DNA from: Coccinella septempunctata
Taxonomy: Eukaryota > Arthropoda > Insecta > Coleoptera > Coccinellidae
Assembly (NCBI RefSeq): GCF_907165205.1
Contig: NC_058196.1
Coordinates: forward strand, 6,490,501 to 6,554,500
Direction of reading: 5' to 3'
Length of the DNA stretch: 64,000 nucleotides
Shown here: piece by piece, positions 20,448 through 31,380 of the stretch
Layout of the letters: each line of letters opens with the position of its first letter
How positions within the stretch are numbered: the first letter of the stretch is position 1
The notes under the pieces: model-generated
Seen by the model: the letters and a program-made list of their open reading frames with translations, nothing else
What the model was told of the DNA's origin: nothing
Databases searched by the model: none
Made by a program: the position numbers and the translations under genes

Positions 20448-20728
20448 AGCAATTGTTAATTTGACCCCCCTTAAAATATACTGATAATGTCCGACGACGA
20501 ATGTCGAAGGAAGAATAAGAGTATAGAACTCATGCTCTGTGAACTCTGTGCTCCAATGTTACCTGCTCGCTCTTCTGCACAGACCGAAGACGATTACTTG
20601 AACTATCTTGTCAGGCGATACGCTTTGTACCTGACGCTGTGTTAGAGCACCTCCACGTGCTAGATAACCGACCGCCATCTTACTTTGTGAATAAAAAGTA
20701 TCAACCACGTGTTTTATTAATTCTAACA
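20444..20728 (+). repeat. 5' LTR (285 bp)
   Basis: TGTTAG...CTAACA ends. It contains AATAAAAAG near 20690 as a possible polyadenylation signal. Apparently identical to 23226-23510. Confidence 0.9.
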
Positions 20729-20742
20729 TCAGAAGTGGGATT
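20729..20742 (+). promoter_or_regulatory. Primer-binding site, tRNA-Leu type
   Basis: TCAGAAGTGGGATT follows the 5' LTR at once and is complementary to the 3' region of an insect leucine tRNA as I recall it (…ATCCCACTTCTGACA). The match begins a few bases inside the tRNA 3' end. Confidence 0.6.
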
Positions 20743-20871
20743 AAATTTCTTCTTTCGAGAAAAGAAATTGAGGATCCTATTTTGTGAGTGAAAATTGTTT
20801 GTGTTTTGTGAGAATCTACAAGAATAAGAAAAAACAACAAAGCTCCCGAAGAAAGTGAAGCCATTTCGGTA

Positions 20872-21124
20872 ATGCGGATAATGGAGAACCAGGCCCAACT
20901 TCAAATGAAGATGATGGAGTTGCTAGCCAACATGTTTAGTTTAAGGAACGACACAGACCACGTGGTGACCGCATAATTATCGTTAGCCCAGTTTGACCTC
21001 GACGATACATCCTTTTCAACCAAGGAGTGGATTGAGGAAGTTGATCAAATTAAATTCGAAACAGGTACATCTGATACTGTTGTAGTATTAAAAGCTGGGC
21101 AAGCCCTGAAAGGCCGTGCAGCCT
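20872..21124 (+). pseudogene. gag N-terminal remnant
   Basis: ATG at 20872 opens a frame with a helical, Met/Leu/Gln-rich start. It meets TAA at codon 35 (20974) and then continues open to a second TAA near 21124. The later part (F-S-T-K-E-W-I-E-E-V-D-Q) has the look of a retroviral-like capsid region. The pattern of premature stops marks it as dead. Confidence 0.5.
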
Positions 21125-21527
21125 AAATTTATCAAAATTGGAAACCGATTGTTAGAAATTGGTCAACATTTTCTAGGAATTTAGAGATAGCGTTCCCTGA
21201 AAAAGGAACTCCGGCCACGAGGCTTAAAGCTAGCATGTTGATAAGTAGTGCAAATTTTAGTTCGTTAGTAGAGTATGCTCATGCCAAGTTGAATTCGATC
21301 AGGAAACTTTGTGAAAAGTTTCCGTGAGAAATTGTGTTGAGCTTGATAGCACATGATATCACTAATGTAGAAGTTAAGAATAGATTATTAGTGCAAGAAC
21401 CTAAGAATGAAATGCAGCAGCTGAAATTGCCTTCTTCATAGGATTCCGACGCTCCATATTAGTGGATAATAGTAGAAAACTAGAAAAATGAAGCAGCTAC
21501 TGGAAACAGAATCAGACAAAACCTTTC

Positions 21528-21690
21528 ATGGGAATTGTAGGAACTGTGAAAAATTTAGGCATAGAAAGTTAGATTATTGTAAAGAAACGTTGTTTTAATT
21601 CTAATACTGAAAATTCCAGTCTTGAATGTAATTTCTGTGATAGAAAGGGACATACTGAAGATTTTTATTGTGTTAAGAAAAAGAAAGAAA
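21528..21690 (+). pseudogene. gag zinc-knuckle remnant
   Basis: Two knuckles of the form C-x2-C-x4-H-x5-C are readable: C-R-N-C-E-K-F-R-H…C and C-N-F-C-D-R-K-G-H…C, in different frames, separated by a frameshift. They mark the nucleocapsid end of gag. Confidence 0.6.
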
Positions 21691-22104
21691 CAAGTTCAGT
21701 TAAACTTTAGTTACCCAGTGTTCGTAACAATCAATTAGCCCATTAGATTTGAATATAGACTTGTCAGGATTGGACGAGCGATTAGTAAAGTATTGAATAA
21801 ATCGAATATTGTCAAATAACAAAAATTTTCAAGCGAGTCGACTAACTTAGTCGAAACATACCTAGTGAAAATAAGATACTGGCGCTTTGTTATGTTTCAG
21901 GAAAATCAAAACCAATTGCAAAAGTTTGATCTGTTGTGTACGTGAATTCTTATGAAGATTTACACAAGACAAGCGCTCTCAAGAATGTAAAATGTTCCCG
22001 TTGAGCAATCCAGGAGTATAGTATAACGCTGGCAGGTCTCGAACATCAGGTTAGGTTACCGATTGATGTTAATCAGAAAATTTCCATGAAGGTGACATCT
22101 ATCG

Positions 22105-22235
22105 AATGAAGAAAAACTGAAGCCAACATTTATTGGACCTTTCGAAGTGCAAGCAGTCCTACCAAACGATCTATATGCCTTGAGAAGAGTAGGAGTCCAG
22201 AATAGAACCAATGAGATCTTGGCCAAAAAAAAAGC
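22105..22235 (+). pseudogene. Integrase C-terminal remnant (GPY/F-like)
   Basis: The plus-strand frame from 22113 reads K-L-K-P-T-F-I-G-P-F-E-V then L-P-N-D-L-Y-A-L, the pattern of the GPY/F module at the C-terminus of Gypsy-type integrases. No catalytic core is present upstream, consistent with a large internal deletion. Confidence 0.55.
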
Positions 22236-22453
22236 AAATAGTGATGAGTGAGTGCTAGTTTCAATGATGCGCCATGATGAAGTGAAATATTCTCATGTCC
22301 ATCAGATTTTATGTTCTATACTGTTCCTTATGAGATTCTTATTGTTATGTTATGATCCATTGTATTGTCTCATGTTCATTTTATGTTGAATGTTTTCCAA
22401 AGCACTTGAAATTCCATGATAAGTTTTCGGTACTTTAAATACGAATATGTAAA

Positions 22454-22942
22454 ATTGACAAGTAAGGCCCAGACGGGATGTCGCTAGTGCCCCTAACTCT
22501 GTGCAATTGAGAAGTAAGGTCCGGACGGGAGTCCCTAGTTGAGGCTAACCTCTGTTCAATTTCACAGTTGTGATATTGACAAGTAAGGCCTAGACGGGAG
22601 GTCGCTAGTGAGGCTAACTTCTGTGCAATTGACAAGTAAGGTCCGGACGGGAGTCCCTAGTAGAGGCTAACTTCTGTGTAATTTTACAGTATTGATATTG
22701 ACAAGTAAGGCCCAGACGGGATGTCGCTAGTGCCCCTAACTCTGTGCAATTGAGAAGTAAGGTCCGGACGGGAGTCCCTAGTTGAGGCTAACCTCTGTTC
22801 AATTTCACAGTTGTGATATTGACAAGTAAGGCCTAGACGGGAGGTCGCTAGTGAGGCTAACTTCTGTGCAATTGACAAGTAAGGTCTGGACGGGAGTCCC
22901 TAGTAGAGGCTAACTTATGTGCAATGTCACAAACCTAATTTA
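22454..22942. repeat. 243-bp tandem repeat, two units, inside the LTR element
   Basis: Two near-identical units (22454-22696, 22697-22942). Each contains four shorter repeats with the core ACAAGTAAGG…GACGGGAG…CTAGT, eight in all, alternately spaced. It lies between the integrase remnant and the 3' LTR. Short ORFs on the minus strand here are by-products of the repeat. Confidence 0.85.
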
Positions 22943-23225
22943 ACAGTGTATATGTTGTAAATGACAATTTTATCAACTTTTGAAATTCCAAGTGTTTTGC
23001 TGACCTGATCTGTAAACAGTAAGCGGTGGTGGTTTTTTTCTCGCTTGGCTCTTTTTTCCACCTATAATAATGCCGCAGCGCGAGCCAGCGCATCAAACAG
23101 AGCCATGTACACAAAGATTCAACTGTTTTATGTTTACAAGCACCCTTTAACAATGTTGTTTGATATTAAGATATTGTTTATGCCTAGTAAGTGAAACGAG
23201 GACGTTTCAGTGGTCAGTATGGCCG

Positions 23226-23510
23226 TGTTAGCAATTGTTAATTTGACCCCCCTTAAAATATACTGATAATGTCCGACGACGAATGTCGAAGGAAGAATAA
23301 GAGTATAGAACTCATGCTCTGTGAACTCTGTGCTCCAATGTTACCTGCTCGCTCTTCTGCACAGACCGAAGACGATTACTTGAACTATCTTGTCAGGCGA
23401 TACGCTTTGTACCTGACGCTGTGTTAGAGCACCTCCACGTGCTAGATAACCGACCGCCATCTTACTTTGTGAATAAAAAGTATCAACCACGTGTTTTATT
23501 AATTCTAACA
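23226..23510 (+). repeat. 3' LTR (285 bp)
   Basis: Apparently identical to the 5' LTR. It is followed directly by 10 bp of TA and then the truncated R4-like copy 2. Confidence 0.9.
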
Positions 23511-23520
23511 TATATATATA

Positions 23521-24513
23521 CTCTATCTCCAAAGACATCTAGGGGGAAGAGGAATGCTTAACCTGGAAACAACACATGACAAATCCGTATTAAAACTAAG
23601 GGAATACTTCATGAAGCAGAACTCACCTTTTGTCAGGACCCTTCGTTCAGTCGATGTAGGATGCTCCCCATTGCGGCTATCGGATTCCGACTTCACAAAA
23701 CCGATTCGCACTCAGCAAAACCTGCAGGAGGAATGGAAAGCTAAGGTATTGCATGGTAGATACCCTAATAATTTAGAAAACAACAACGTGAATAAAAAAG
23801 AATCCTTAACTTACCTTAAGGCGGGCTACCTGTTTCCTGAAACCGAAGGCCGGCTGCTTGCAATACAGGATCAGGTGGTTCCTACCAGGTCTTACCTCAA
23901 AAACATAGCGGGACAACAACTTACCTCTGATCTATGTAGAAAATGCAAGCAGGGACGTGAACACATCCAACATGTTACGTCTGGTTGCTCAATCCTTGCA
24001 CCGAGAGAATACACGGATAGACACAACCAAATGGCAAAAGTTTACCATCAGGCCATGGCACTGAAATTAAAATTAATCAAAACAAAGAGAAAAAACCATC
24101 TATACTTACCTGAGAGTGTCCTCGAGAACGAGGAATTTAGACTGTATTGGGACACCACGATGGTGACGGACAGACCAGTTGCAAATAACCGACCGGATAT
24201 CGTCTTACTAAATAAAAGAGAAAAAAGCTGTGTGATCATCGATATAACGGTTCCTTCAGACGACAATATTTCAAGGGCCTACACTGAAAAACTGACAAAA
24301 TACTTCGATCTGTCGTTCGAACTAAAGGAGATGTATAAGCTCAAGAAAATATCTATTATCCCACTGGTGATGTCGGTCAACGGACTCGTAGAAGAACATC
24401 TTGTTGATAATACAAAGCTGTTGGAACTTGACAGCTATGTTGTCTCGAGTGCCCAGAAGGAAGTCATACTGGGCACTACACGTATCGTAAGACGCTTCCT
24501 TCATAGCTCTTGA
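23521..24513 (+). pseudogene. R2-superclade polyprotein, C-terminal third
   Basis: The open frame covers the region matching residues from about 580 to the end of copy 1 but is clearly diverged from it. The C-x2-C…H-x4-C knuckle (C-R-K-C…H-V-T-S-G-C) and the endonuclease core R-P-D…I-D-I-T-V-P…K-L-T-K-Y are intact. The reverse-transcriptase domain is missing because of 5' truncation. The first Met (23554) is internal to the original protein. It ends at TGA 24511-24513. Confidence 0.85.
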
Positions 24514-24570
24514 TTCCACTTTGGCTCCCAGAGCCCGGTGGTATTTCGTAATTCCCTGAAAGGTGATTGA

Positions 24571-24571
<1 letters not shown>
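23521..24571 (+). mobile_element. R4/Dong-like retrotransposon, copy 2 (strongly 5' truncated)
   Basis: The 5' breakpoint at 23521 abuts TA repeats. The 3' end GGTGATTGAC leads into a 49-base poly-A (24572-24620) and then TA repeats. TA tracts therefore sit on both sides, as for copy 3. Confidence 0.85.

Positions 24572-24620
<49 letters not shown>
24572..24620 (+). repeat. Poly-A tail of R4-like copy 2
   Basis: An uninterrupted run of 49 A follows GGTGATTGAC and joins the TA tract with no other bases between. Confidence 0.95.

Positions 24621-24650
<30 letters not shown>
24621..24650. repeat. (TA)n tract between R4-like copy 2 and E2
   Basis: About 30 bp of TA. It is shared by the poly-A end of the retrotransposon and the left terminal repeat of E2. 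Confidence 0.95.
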
Positions 24651-24651
<1 letters not shown>

Positions 24652-24816
24652 ATCTATGTACAGCGGTACATATGGGGACCGTTTCGGAGATCGCGCGGTA
24701 CATATGGGGACTTTCGGTACTTATTGGACCGGTCCCCATATGTTTTTAGATGCAGCGGTACTTATTGGGACCGGTCCCCATAAGTTTTCGTTAGTCTATC
24801 GGTACATATGAGTACC
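24648..24816. promoter_or_regulatory. E2 left TIR and subterminal motif array
   Basis: Five copies of CGGTACWTATKGGGACCG or its inverse lie near 24665, 24694, 24716, 24756 and 24799, several as back-to-back pairs. The spacing is about 30-40 bp. Likely protein-binding sites for transposition, by analogy with other DNA transposons. Confidence 0.6.
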
Positions 24817-25307
24817 GTTTCAAAAATAGATACAACGGTTATTATTGGGACCAGTGTATATAAATTTGAATGTTCCATTTCATTATGAATTCCTCTATGA
24901 TATAATTGTGGATAGCTCATTGATTTGGTCGACTGATAAGTTGTATTTTATAGTTACATATTCTTACAAAAAGTGTGAAAATATATTAAAAATGCAAAAC
25001 TGAAATGATACTCATCATATTAGTTGATAAGCAATTGAAAATAATTCTAATTTACCATGTTGCAACGAATTCAATTCAATTCACATGAGAATATAGGAAA
25101 ACTTATACAACATATAAGAAAAATACTCAAATTTATTGAAGAAATTATGTGAATGAAAATTCAGGAGTTGGTAAAATAATTTTTAATATATATATATAAA
25201 ATACATACCTATTAATACGAAACACGTTAGAATAATAACATATATAGAGAAAAAATAAAAACATAATTTGATATCATATATATATAGTCAAAATATTGGA
25301 TATCCCA

Positions 25308-25534
25308 TTATTTGATTCCCTCTCTTGATTTTTTCAGCTTTTCATTTTTGACCCAGGTTTTAATAGTGGCTACACTTCTTTGAAATACACCTGGATTTGT
25401 ATTCATGACCTCGTGCATTTTTTGGAATGATGGCAATGTATTATTCATAATGTATTCTTTGGAGCCTTCTGAAGCTATTCGTTTCTCTTCTTCAGACCAG
25501 CGCATCCTACGGCATTTGACATTAGGGGACGAAG
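25308..25534 (-). CDS. Terminal exon with SANT/Myb-like domain
   Basis: Acceptor TTTCACAG sits immediately upstream (at 25535). The exon supplies two bases to complete a codon, then 74 codons to TAA. Regularly spaced Trp/aromatic positions (R-W-S-E-E-E near the start, T-W-V-K-N near the end) with intervening helices fit a SANT/Myb-like fold. No stop or frameshift, in contrast to its non-coding surroundings. Confidence 0.6.
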
Positions 25535-27821
25535 CTGTGAAATATTATTTTCATGAATTTAAACAAAATACCAGTTATATTCATACATTATTGTTTTTGA
25601 GATATGCAGTCTATTAAGCTGAAAAAATGAGGTCATTTTAATCGTATGTGACTTTCGAAGTCTGAATAATATTGTCCGGAATAAATAGTTCTAATCTATA
25701 AAAATGAATGTGCCATTCATGTCGTCTTTTTTCGAGAAACTAATAATGCCATCAACTGCATTCCTCTATCTCCTTTTGTTTTAGAGTTATAGGCCAAAAT
25801 TGAAATTTCGCCGATTTCAACTTTGGTCATTACCTCCGTTCCTGTTTGTACTAGGATGTTGAAATGAAAACATTATACAGACACTTTTTTTATAGCAATC
25901 CAGTGGCGTACAATGATTTTTTCTAACAGGTATATTTGCTGAGCTATAACATAAAGTTGTGTTTCTTCTTATGGAAACAGTCGTTTAAAATGACCTAGAA
26001 AGAATCGCCGTTTCTTCCCCGTTTCAGGAATGTATCATACATCGCGCTCAGATTCGTTCAGATATTATGAAAAATTTAGTTTGTATGTGAATTTTAAATG
26101 ATTGAGTAGGCTGAATCGCAGAATAATATGTCTCTTGGCATGGTTTAATTATTATTTTACGATTGAATACTTGATTCAATCCTCCATGGTTTGATCTCTA
26201 TCTATAATTCAGCCTACATAATACTCTTCATTTTAAACTTAACATAGATACAAACTGTATTTTTCATAATATCTAAACGAATATTTCCTCGAACGTGGCT
26301 TTTGAAAGAACCAAACACAGCGAACTTATCTGCCAACTGTTTGAAATACCTAACACTCCGTTGATTACGTTCTCGTAATTTTCGAATATTTCCGTAATGC
26401 CGCCAGTAATGACTAAATGTTTTAAACCGAGATCAAACCATGGAGGATTGAATCTAGTATTCAAACGCAAAGTAATAATTGGACCATTCGTAGAGACATA
26501 TTATTCTGTGATTCAGCCTACTTAATACTCAATCATTTAAAATTCACATACTATGTTTTTCATGATATCTGAACGAATCTGAGGGCGATGTATGATATAT
26601 TTCTGAAACGGAAAAAAAATAGCGATTCTTTCTGGTTCACTTTAAACGACTGTTTCCATAAGAAACAACACAACAATATTATAGCTCAGCAAATATACCT
26701 GTTGGAAAAAATCAAAGTACGCCACTGGATTGCTATAAAAAAAGTGTCTGTCTGTATGATGTTTTCATTTCAACATCCTAGCACAAACAGGGACGGAGAT
26801 AATGACCAAAGTTAAAATCGCCCAAATTTAAATTTTGGCCTATAACTCTAAAACAAAAGAAGATAGAGGAATGCAGTCGATGGCATTATTAGTTTCTCGA
26901 AAAAAGACGTCATGAATGGCACATTCATTTTCTTCTTTTTCGTTGGGTAAAAAAGTTGTAGTATCACCAATTTTGCCCACCCCGTACACAAAAACATACT
27001 ATTTTTTTCCGTCGGGTGTACCGTTTCTCGAAAAAAGACAACATCAATGGCACATTCATTTTCCTCTATCTCGTTGGGTAAAAAAGTTGTAGTTCTGGTA
27101 TCACCAATATTCAATATTTTCTGCAAATGAAAAAAATTATGTCTGCTATATCTATATCATCGGTGAGCGGTAAAAAATAAATTTTTCAATATATTCGGTT
27201 GAAAGATTCTTGATTTTTGTTGCATTTCTGCAATTTCATCTATTCAAAATCAATGATGGATTAATATTCAATTCCTACCTTCAAATACAATGGCTGTCCC
27301 GGGATTCGTGATTGAATTTTCATCATTTAAGATTTCCAAATCGTCTTTTGTAAATAATAACGAATTTTATATAAACATCAAGATACAAACATAGGATATG
27401 AGTTTTTCATAATTACCTTGTCTATGCTTGGATTTTTCATCATCTTTGCTTGAAATGACTGTGATTTCACTATTCACAGTCGTTTCTGAAAAATGAAAAA
27501 ATTTTCAATTTCATTTTATTTCTACAACAACGAAAAAAAGAAATCATTCATCTCGATGATTAAGAAGAAAAATCGGTATAATGTTTGATTTCAGCAGTAA
27601 ACCTACTTGATGTAGATTCTGATGAATTTTTTTCTTCAGCCTCTAACTTCTGCTTCAGAGTTAACAGCTCCTTCCTATTATCTGAAATTATCTCAAGTAT
27701 AATCAAGAATTAAAAATTATGAAAATTATATACTCACTGCTTTCCGCAATTTGTTCCGCCTCAAAACGGCCACGGCTTTTATAAGGAGCACTCACATTTT
27801 TCTTCCCAAACAATTTTTTCA
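25308..27821 (-). CDS. Multi-exon gene remnant in E2, C-terminal SANT/Myb-like domain
   Basis: Four minus-strand exons fit together with GT-AG introns, every junction in phase 1: 27738-27821 (start uncertain), 27607-27681 (75 nt), 27417-27485 (69 nt), 27279-27344 (66 nt), and the terminal exon 25308-25534 ending in TAA. Coding sequence stays open across all joins. The middle exons encode a charged, helical stretch (K-E-L-L-T-L-K-Q-K-L-E-A-E-E-K) followed by an acidic linker. The last exon encodes R-W-S-E-E-E-K… then …L-P-S, M-N-T-N-P and I-K-T-W-V-K-N-E, resembling SANT/Myb-like domains found at the C-termini of many transposon-linked insect and fish proteins. The last intron (25535-27278) has been enlarged by a nested fold-back element. 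Upstream exons were not found; a stop lies just before the first exon listed. Function unknown; DNA binding is plausible. Confidence 0.55.
25690..26935. mobile_element. Fold-back element inside the E2 gene intron
   Basis: Left arm about 25690-26170 and right arm about 26465-26935 are inverted copies, with outer ends GAATGTGCCATTCATG and the inverse. A further inner inverted pair lies near 26165-26200 and 26430-26460. A third partial end occurs at about 27020-27060. No ORF that I can support. It fits a MITE or fold-back insertion into the last intron. Confidence 0.65.
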
Positions 27822-27829
27822 CTTATTTC

Positions 27830-30800
27830 TGTTTACAAATGTGATAAACACCATCTAAAAACAGCACAAAGGCGAACATGATGATTATCTCTTTTTGTCG
27901 TTGCAAGACTATTTAACCGTCACCGAAAAAATACTAGAACTGTACTGTCGCAGGCGTAAAAACTCTTCAAATACTTTTTCAAAAATATCAAACAGCTCGA
28001 GGACCATCCCTCACCCCTCCTACTGAATTTGGCTGTAAGTAGTATCTAAATGGCAAACACGTTTTTTTTTGCATTCCATATTTCAAAACATCATAAAGAT
28101 TATATACCATAAACGACCCATAAGTAAGATCCTTGTGAATAAAAAGGCGTTGCATAATTTGGCAAACCGAATTTTAAACATTTTTCGGAAACTGTAATTT
28201 GGGAGAAATAAATTTCAAGAAAATTCAGATGAATTAAATATTTAAGACTCATTTCTCAAATGATTTCGATGAATTAATTACTCCATTCATTTGTTCTATA
28301 TGGAATTCCTCGAGGAATTCCTAAAGAATATACATGTGTTTCGGTCTTAAGTAGAAATAAAAATTTAATTATATCGGATGAAATATCGAAATCAAAATCA
28401 TTTTCTATATTAGGTTGTCGAAATTACAAATATTTTTTCGTCTTATCCATGAATTGTATCCACATTTTGTCGAAAATCTGTATATCTGTAGCATTTTAAT
28501 CATTATGGTTCCTGACTCATCAATGTGCCTTTATTCTCTATAGGAATTCAATGGAGTATCACAGATTTTATGTTGCTCGCACATCTATGGGTACCCTAGA
28601 TCAATGGTTTTTGGTGATTATGGCTACGAACGAATGCAAAGAATGCCTAATGAGAAGGCAGTAATTTCCCTACAGATAAATGAATTTTGCCTCAAATGGA
28701 CTTTGAAGTCATATATCATAACATATGATGATCCTAATTCGTGATGAAAATTGATGTACAGTATCACATATTGTATTTACAAAGTTGCTAATGAAAATTT
28801 TCTGCACTTTTCAACTCATTTTCAGTTCGCAATAGAAGTACAGGGTGTCCCAAATTCGAGGTTAACTGGAGATCCTCTCAAGAACTATAACACCTAGCTA
28901 GAGGAAAAATCTCCGAGTATCCCCGATCTCTTTCATCGAAATAAATAGATATCAGAAAGCAGATCATAGATATATTGATTCCTTCTCGAGGTACAAGGCG
29001 TTTCTGGAAAATATATCTCACCGTTTCGAATATTTCGCCATATTTTGGTTTTTGTTGGAGATATTCGAATATTCCAATACGTTTTTTTCAGTAACTTTTA
29101 TTTTTTATGTGACACTCGTAACGGATCCTTAAAATTTCAGAGATATAGAGGAGAGTCTTCTTTATAAAATGGGACACCCAGTATTTTTCAACGCAGTTTT
29201 TTAGTCGCAGATGTGTCGGAAAGCATCCCGTTACCGGTTTTTTAAAAATGTCTGCCCGCCAAAGATATTTAGTTATCGTATTCAATTATTTTCAACAATA
29301 AGCACACCCAGAATTCAAGATTTTCTGAAATTTTCTGTTACCTTTGTGAATATAATTCCAAAGCGTCTTGTGGATTCTCATTAGATTGTATAAAATAAAC
29401 GATCATTATTTTCATTATGCTCGTTTGGTTTAATTGTTTTTTCATTTGCTTTATTGTAAAATTTATTATTCCAGTACAACAGCTTTTTCAGTAGCATTTT
29501 TAATTTTTTATGCACAACTGAACATTACTTGTGGATTAATAACTCTAAATTCAATTTTATTTTCATTTTTCTCCCAGATGTACTGTAATGAAAATTGAGC
29601 TAAATATTGAAGAAATTCATGTGTTCAATTGATTCACTGAAGAAAAATCACGTTAGTGTAGGTACATCATGATTCTTGACATCGTTTCTTATTGCAAACG
29701 ATAAAAAAATCCAGAATATTCGCCCTTATCATTGAGGTATTCAATTTGCAGTTCGAGTAACATCAATTCATTGTGTTGAATACTCAAAGTTAATATGTAA
29801 TTGTTCGATATTTTTTTGTGTTTGCAAAACTCAAAACGCTGTGGGGATTTCAATTATCCTTCTTCAAAATCAGAATTGATTCAGATGTCAATTATATGAT
29901 AAAATTGGAAAAATATGATTCACCTAATAATTTTATTCCTCCGTTATTTGTGAATGGGAAAAAGTGTCGTCGAAATGCATATTTCGACAAGCATATTGGA
30001 ACATTGAGAAAGGAGCAATATAATTATTCTCTTCCTTCATCTCTAATGGGTCGATATCCGCTTCCCTTTCTAGTTTATTGCTTCACAACTCTCCACCTCT
30101 AACTTTTGTGTTTGCCGCCTTGGTATCCCTGCCGATTTAGGTAGACCAGATGTTCTGAATGAACTCGAAATGGAAAATTACCAAGATAAAAACTATCCCA
30201 TACGTCCCTAAATTGACACATATTTGTTCATTGCACTACATCGAAGAAATATAGAAAATAAGAATTATGTTCAATCCGTACGAAGTATACCCGTAGTCCA
30301 CACTAAAATATGAATCTACATTTTGAAGGATGAACAAAACAGGAAATCGGGTTTTTTTTTATTTGCGTCTCGCTGAAAGTAATAATAAAATACAGCATTC
30401 CGTTCGTATTCATCCATTTACTGCATAATAACTTGAGGTTTATTATTATTACAGTATTGGATATTGAACCTCGTAAGAATTATTAACTGAATCAAACAGT
30501 ATGTATACACTGCTTTATTTTATTTCTATCACCAAGAAAACATCAGAAGGCTTGAGAAATTATCATATTTAAGCTCCAAATTTTGAAATGTAGATTTGTT
30601 GCAGCGACGGTATTTTTTTAAAGAATGTTATGCTACTGTGACTGAGCAATTTTCCTCAATTTTATATTCATCTTCAAAAGTGGCCTGCTGTGATAATTAA
30701 TTCACGCATACAATACACAAAGTGTTTGAAACTTTAGCCATTGATATTAATAAATTTGTCCCGAATACATGCCCTCTCTTTTTTTAAAGAGGTCCAGAAA

Positions 30801-31380
30801 TTAGGTGAATAAGATTATTGGTTCAACCTGGAAAAGAACGATATGAGAAAAAAAAATATTGTTTTGAATATTATGCTACCAAATTTTTGAAACTTCTTCA
30901 TTCGACTGAAGCTAACTAGTGGGAAAGTTGTATTCGGAAATTCAAATTGAGTCTAACCCATTTTTCCGGCTCTTTCCAATTTTGTGAATGAAATTACAAA
31001 ATATTGACATACTGGGTCTTCAGACTATAAATGTAATTATCAATTTTTTTGAGGCCAGACCTGGAATACGGCTTTCTCATTATGCTAATCGACAACACTC
31101 CGAACAAAAGCTTACGAATCAAATATTACAAAAATGTGTAGGGTGGTTCATAAATTATGATTAATTGAAAAAATTAGGGAAATCGATAAATCAGCCTGTA
31201 TATTGGTAATGAAGAATGATAGATCTATGAAATATGGGTTATTTAGGAGCATTTCGGTTTCCTCCATCTATCCGCATTTCCCAGTTAATCTCTCTGTATA
31301 TAGATATATTCTTTTGATAATGATTAATAAGACAATACTATTCACCTAGTTCAATAAAAACAAATAAAATATTATAATTT
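27830..31380. other. E2 interior without recognised genes
   Basis: AT-rich sequence with scattered short ORFs. The largest is a 94-codon frame on the plus strand (29818-30102) with no motif I recognise. One ACAGGGTGTCCCAAATTCGA motif at 28840 marks a dispersed repeat end. Nothing else can be supported. Confidence 0.5.

Larger units (their letters stand above)
20444..23510 (+). mobile_element. Internally deleted LTR retrotransposon in (TA)n
   Basis: The element is 3.07 kb with two 285-bp LTRs (20444-20728, 23226-23510). I found no difference between them by eye; both begin TGTTAG and end CTAACA. TA repeats flank both sides, so the target duplication is hidden in the microsatellite. The primer-binding site and remnants of gag and the integrase C-terminus survive in order, but protease, reverse transcriptase and RNase H are missing. 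The decayed interior with like-new LTRs points to a non-autonomous element mobilised in trans. The integrase tail suggests the Gypsy type. Confidence 0.85.

Noticed and set aside
22435..22878. Two similar minus-strand ORFs in the LTR element
   Set aside because: Produced by the 243-bp tandem repeat; no coding features.
22454..22942. Possible CRISPR-like array
   Set aside because: The spacers are themselves repeated and the context is a eukaryotic LTR retrotransposon.
26848..27126. 92-codon minus-strand ORF as a further exon of the E2 gene
   Set aside because: Its acceptor would put it in the wrong phase (TGA after a few codons), while joining 27279 directly to 25534 keeps the frame open. 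It overlaps the repeated end of the fold-back element.
29818..30102. 94-codon plus-strand ORF in E2
   Set aside because: No ATG at the apparent start, no recognised motif, and no splice partners found.
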